Assembly: GCA_031267485.1 (NCBI GenBank)
Contig: JAIRYY010000301.1
Coordinates: 1-7,867 of the forward strand
DNA from: Tannerella sp.
GTDB lineage: Bacteria > Bacteroidota > Bacteroidia > Bacteroidales > Tannerellaceae
Length of the DNA: 7,867 nucleotides
Direction: 5' to 3'
The notes below the pieces were generated by a model that saw only the letters and a list, made by a program, of their open reading frames with translations, was not told where the DNA came from and made no database searches. The translations under genes and the position numbers were made by a program. This document shows positions 6,123-7,867 of this stretch, piece by piece; within the stretch, counting starts at the first letter, position 1; each line of letters opens with the position of its first letter.

Positions 6123-6536
6123 TTATACTTTCGAGAGTGAGAAGATGAATTTTTTCTTCAGTCTGCCGCGGAAAACATACAGCAGGGGATAATAGGGGAT
6201 AAGGATGGCCAGTCCCGCAAGGCCGCCGACGGCTTCACTTCCGCTCCGGACGGCGCCTGCCGTCAGCGCCGCAACGACGAGGGCGAGCGGGATGACAAAC
6301 GCCAGGATGACGGCGAGAAAGCCCGCGGCTGACTGCACGGATACGAGAACCCGCTCGTTGACGGCGTATCTGCCGGAGTCGTCGTCGACTTCAATGATTC
6401 TGTCCTTTTTCTCCGAAGCGGCGCATGCCGAACGTGCGTGGCAGGCGCTGCACGCCGCCTGCTGTTCCACGCGGATAAACACTTTGTGTTTTTCAACCTT
6501 TTCCACGATGCCTTGATGTCTGATATCATTCTTCAT
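6123..6536 (-). CDS. rseC: RseC/SoxR-reducing-system family membrane protein
   Basis: Small inner-membrane accessory protein of the RseC (SoxR reducing system) family. I chose the ATG at 6536 (MKNDIRHQGIVEKVEKHKVF), giving 137 residues; an ATG at 6599 is in frame but would place the promoter-like box and inverted repeat inside the gene. Seen: an N-terminal soluble part with Cys29-x2-Cys32-x5-Cys38 (CSACHARSAC), the same spacing as in E. coli RseC, then two transmembrane helices (about 70-93 and 103-123) and a basic tail (RGRLKKKF). In E. coli, RseC works with RsxABCDGE (the Rnf homologue) to keep SoxR reduced and also touches sigma-E control. Its place as first gene of the rnf operon suggests a role in assembly or redox tuning of the Rnf complex (inference). 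Confidence 0.9.
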   Translation of the reverse strand: MKNDIRHQGIVEKVEKHKVFIRVEQQAACSACHARSACAASEKKDRIIEVDDDSGRYAVNERVLVSVQSAAGFLAVILAFVIPLALVVAALTAGAVRSGSEAVGGLAGLAILIPYYPLLYVFRGRLKKKFIFSLSKV

Positions 6537-6544
6537 AATCTTCA

Positions 6545-6568
6545 AATTGCAATCTCTACTTTGCAATT
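6545..6568 (-). promoter_or_regulatory. Perfect 8-bp inverted repeat in the rseC leader
   Basis: AATTGCAA (6545-6552) and TTGCAATT (6561-6568) form exact 8-bp arms around an 8-base spacer. It starts 6 bp downstream of the promoter-like box and ends 8 nt before the rseC ATG. As DNA it resembles an operator for a dimeric regulator placed at the transcription start; as RNA it would be a weak AU-rich hairpin covering the ribosome landing zone. Confidence 0.55.
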
Positions 6569-6574
6569 CGGGGG

Positions 6575-6582
6575 CAAAAGTA
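6575..6582 (-). promoter_or_regulatory. Bacteroidota-type -7 promoter box for the rseC-rnf operon
   Basis: On the minus strand the octamer TACTTTTG fits the TAnnTTTG -7 consensus of the primary sigma factor in Bacteroidota. It lies in the only spacer of the window over 100 bp (6537-6655), upstream of the first gene of the operon. Transcription would start near 6565-6570. I see no good TTTG -33 box about 20 bp upstream; instead that region holds short arms GTACA/TGTAC (6594-6598 and 6608-6612) that could be an activator site or chance. Confidence 0.55.
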
Positions 6583-6653
6583 ATAATTAAAATGTACACG
6601 GACGATATGTACGGGTAATATTTTTTGTTAAAGGTTACGGATTGAAAGTGGAG

Positions 6654-6670
6654 AGCTACCAGCGGTAGCT
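6654..6670 (-). terminator. Stem-loop spanning the DUF3078 stop codon
   Basis: AGCTACC and GGTAGCT are perfect 7-bp arms around a 3-base loop, and the TAG stop codon of the DUF3078 gene is inside the 3' arm. The sequence after it (CTCCACTTTCAATCC in the transcribed sense) is not U-rich, so this is not a textbook intrinsic terminator. It may still protect the 3' end or mark the boundary before the rnf promoter. Confidence 0.3.
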
Positions 6671-7867
6671 GAATCCGAACGAAAAAAGCTCATTCACCTG
6701 CAGGTACGAATCGGAATCGGGCGCTTTGGTCACGCCGTTGTCATAGCGCAGGTAGATGTGCAGCGTTGTGGAAAAATAGCGGCTTATGGCCACGTCCAGC
6801 TTGTTTTCAAACTCGCTTATTATGCGTTCGTAGTTGGTGAAGTAGTAGAGGCGCGAATACCAGGCGACGCTTTTGCTGAAGCGCGTATCGTTGGTCATGG
6901 TCACGGTCGAGCCGAAAGTCTTGAGTTCGTGCCGGAACGTCCCGTCATCGTTCTTTTCGAAATAAGCGCCAAGATTGATTTTCCGGTCCGCGCTATACAT
7001 ATATTTAAAGGAGAATGGCTCCAGGGAGAGCTTCAGGTCGAGCGCGCGGCCGGGCTTTTTGAATTTCGGCTTGGCATTGTACGTCATACCGACGCCGATA
7101 TTGACGGTGTAGGGCGCCAGAAAGGCGGAGTTTTTCGTCTCCGTGTTTGCGACGTACTTGTTGCCCATCGACGTAATAAATTCCGCGGACGACGAATAAT
7201 TCCAGTTGCCGATGGCCTGCAGTCCGAAGTTGCTGCGGAAGCGCAGTTCGTCGCTTCCGATGGTATAGTCGCGCAGCGTGTCGTTGGGTGCGTTGTTGAT
7301 GGTGAACGTTGTGGATAGGGTGTTTGTGAGCGATATTCTGTCCTTTTTGTAATTATACGAGATAATGGCGTTGGTGTAGATGTTCATGTTGTCGATTTCT
7401 CCCTTGAACCAGTTCGCGGAACTCCTGTTCTGCGAGAATTTGATGTCCGCCGAGAACGACGATGTCCAGTATTTCCTGTCAGGTATGAATTTGATGACCG
7501 GATCGACCGTTTCGGGAGGGGCGACCGAGGCTTTCACTTCTATTCTGACCTGTTCGCCTGATTTGTCTATGCTTTTGGGCTTGACAACGGCTTTGGTGGG
7601 CAGTTGCCTTTTCGAATACCTGAAATTCCGGGGATCGCTGAGCATGACCTGCCTGTAGGCCAAATCGTCGAGGTATTTCCCGAAGAGGTAGTATTTGAAC
7701 AGGTTTTCCGCCCGCCTGTTCCGGTAGCTTACGGCGGGCAGCGCCTTGGACAACGACAGCGAATCCCGGTCGAAGCGGTACTCCAGCCGGGGGAACATTC
7801 CTCCGCGGAAAGTCAGGGGGATAAAGAACTTATTGTCAATCATCGCTTCCCGGAGGGAGCTGTAGCG
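6656..7867 (-). CDS. DUF3078-type outer-membrane beta-barrel protein, N-terminus outside window
   Basis: The last 403 residues of a protein whose frame is open to the window edge (RYSSLREAMIDNKFF at the edge), so the Met at 7843 is unlikely to be the true start and the signal peptide is not visible. The sequence alternates polar and hydrophobic residues in many short strands. It carries a DUF3078-like core: YWTSSFSADIKFSQNRSSAN followed by WFKGEIDNMNIY, then YNYKKDRISLTNTL, a DELRFRSNFGLQAIG segment and SAEFITSMGNKY. It ends in FSFGFSYRW, an aromatic C-terminus typical of proteins inserted by the Bam machinery. DUF3078 proteins are Bacteroidota outer-membrane proteins of unknown function. A 119-bp spacer with its own promoter-like box separates it from rseC, so it is probably a separate transcript; I see no functional link to Rnf. 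Confidence 0.82.
   Translation of the reverse strand, partial: RYSSLREAMIDNKFFIPLTFRGGMFPRLEYRFDRDSLSLSKALPAVSYRNRRAENLFKYYLFGKYLDDLAYRQVMLSDPRNFRYSKRQLPTKAVVKPKSIDKSGEQVRIEVKASVAPPETVDPVIKFIPDRKYWTSSFSADIKFSQNRSSANWFKGEIDNMNIYTNAIISYNYKKDRISLTNTLSTTFTINNAPNDTLRDYTIGSDELRFRSNFGLQAIGNWNYSSSAEFITSMGNKYVANTETKNSAFLAPYTVNIGVGMTYNAKPKFKKPGRALDLKLSLEPFSFKYMYSADRKINLGAYFEKNDDGTFRHELKTFGSTVTMTNDTRFSKSVAWYSRLYYFTNYERIISEFENKLDVAISRYFSTTLHIYLRYDNGVTKAPDSDSYLQVNELFSFGFSYRW

Noticed and set aside
6537..6599. Upstream extension of rseC to an ATG at 6599
   Set aside because: It would absorb the -7 box and the inverted repeat, and the added residues do not look like an RseC N-terminus.
6594..6612. GTACA-N9-TGTAC inverted repeat upstream of the rseC promoter box
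   Set aside because: Five-base arms are short enough to arise by chance in a 119-bp spacer; mentioned only as a possible activator site.

Overview
The window reads as a chromosomal segment of a Bacteroidota organism, most likely of the order Bacteroidales. The evidence is the gene set and order (DUF3078 outer-membrane protein, RseC, RnfB-C-D-G-E-A, GalE), the long multi-cluster RnfB with a short RnfC, A-rich leaders mostly without Shine-Dalgarno sequences, and a TAnnTTTG-type -7 promoter box. Coding DNA looks moderately GC-rich while the spacers are very AT-rich. I cannot assign a genus from sequence alone.

All genes lie on the minus strand, so transcription runs from high to low coordinates. 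The 3' part of a DUF3078 beta-barrel gene (6656-7867, start outside the window) is followed by a 119-bp spacer with a Bacteroidota-like -7 box and a perfect 8+8 bp inverted repeat. Then come rseC (6123-6536), rnfB (5280-6095), rnfC (3863-5191), rnfD (2848-3855), rnfG (2234-2845), rnfE (1579-2169), rnfA (990-1562) and a galE lacking its C-terminus (1-962). Spacers are 27, 88, 7, 2, 64, 16 and 27 bp from rseC to galE, which fits one operon. There is no gene-free stretch over 300 bp.

The six Rnf subunits form a complete ion-translocating ferredoxin:NAD+ oxidoreductase. RnfB takes electrons from ferredoxin, RnfC handles NAD(H), RnfD and RnfG carry covalent FMN, and RnfA and RnfE share a membrane-embedded iron-sulfur centre. 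RseC is a small membrane accessory protein. GalE interconverts UDP-sugars and has no obvious role in the complex.

The most unusual structure is in the two long spacers of the operon (rnfB-rnfC and rnfG-rnfE). Each is filled by the same composite repeat: a TAGTGAT heptamer array next to the downstream start codon, a short shared core (ATTGCATAA), and a second, T-rich array also of period 7 that contains the stop codon of the upstream gene. Other points worth checking are the promoter/inverted-repeat leader of rseC, a perfect 22-bp palindrome near the start of rnfC, and a GalE residue that predicts broad substrate use.
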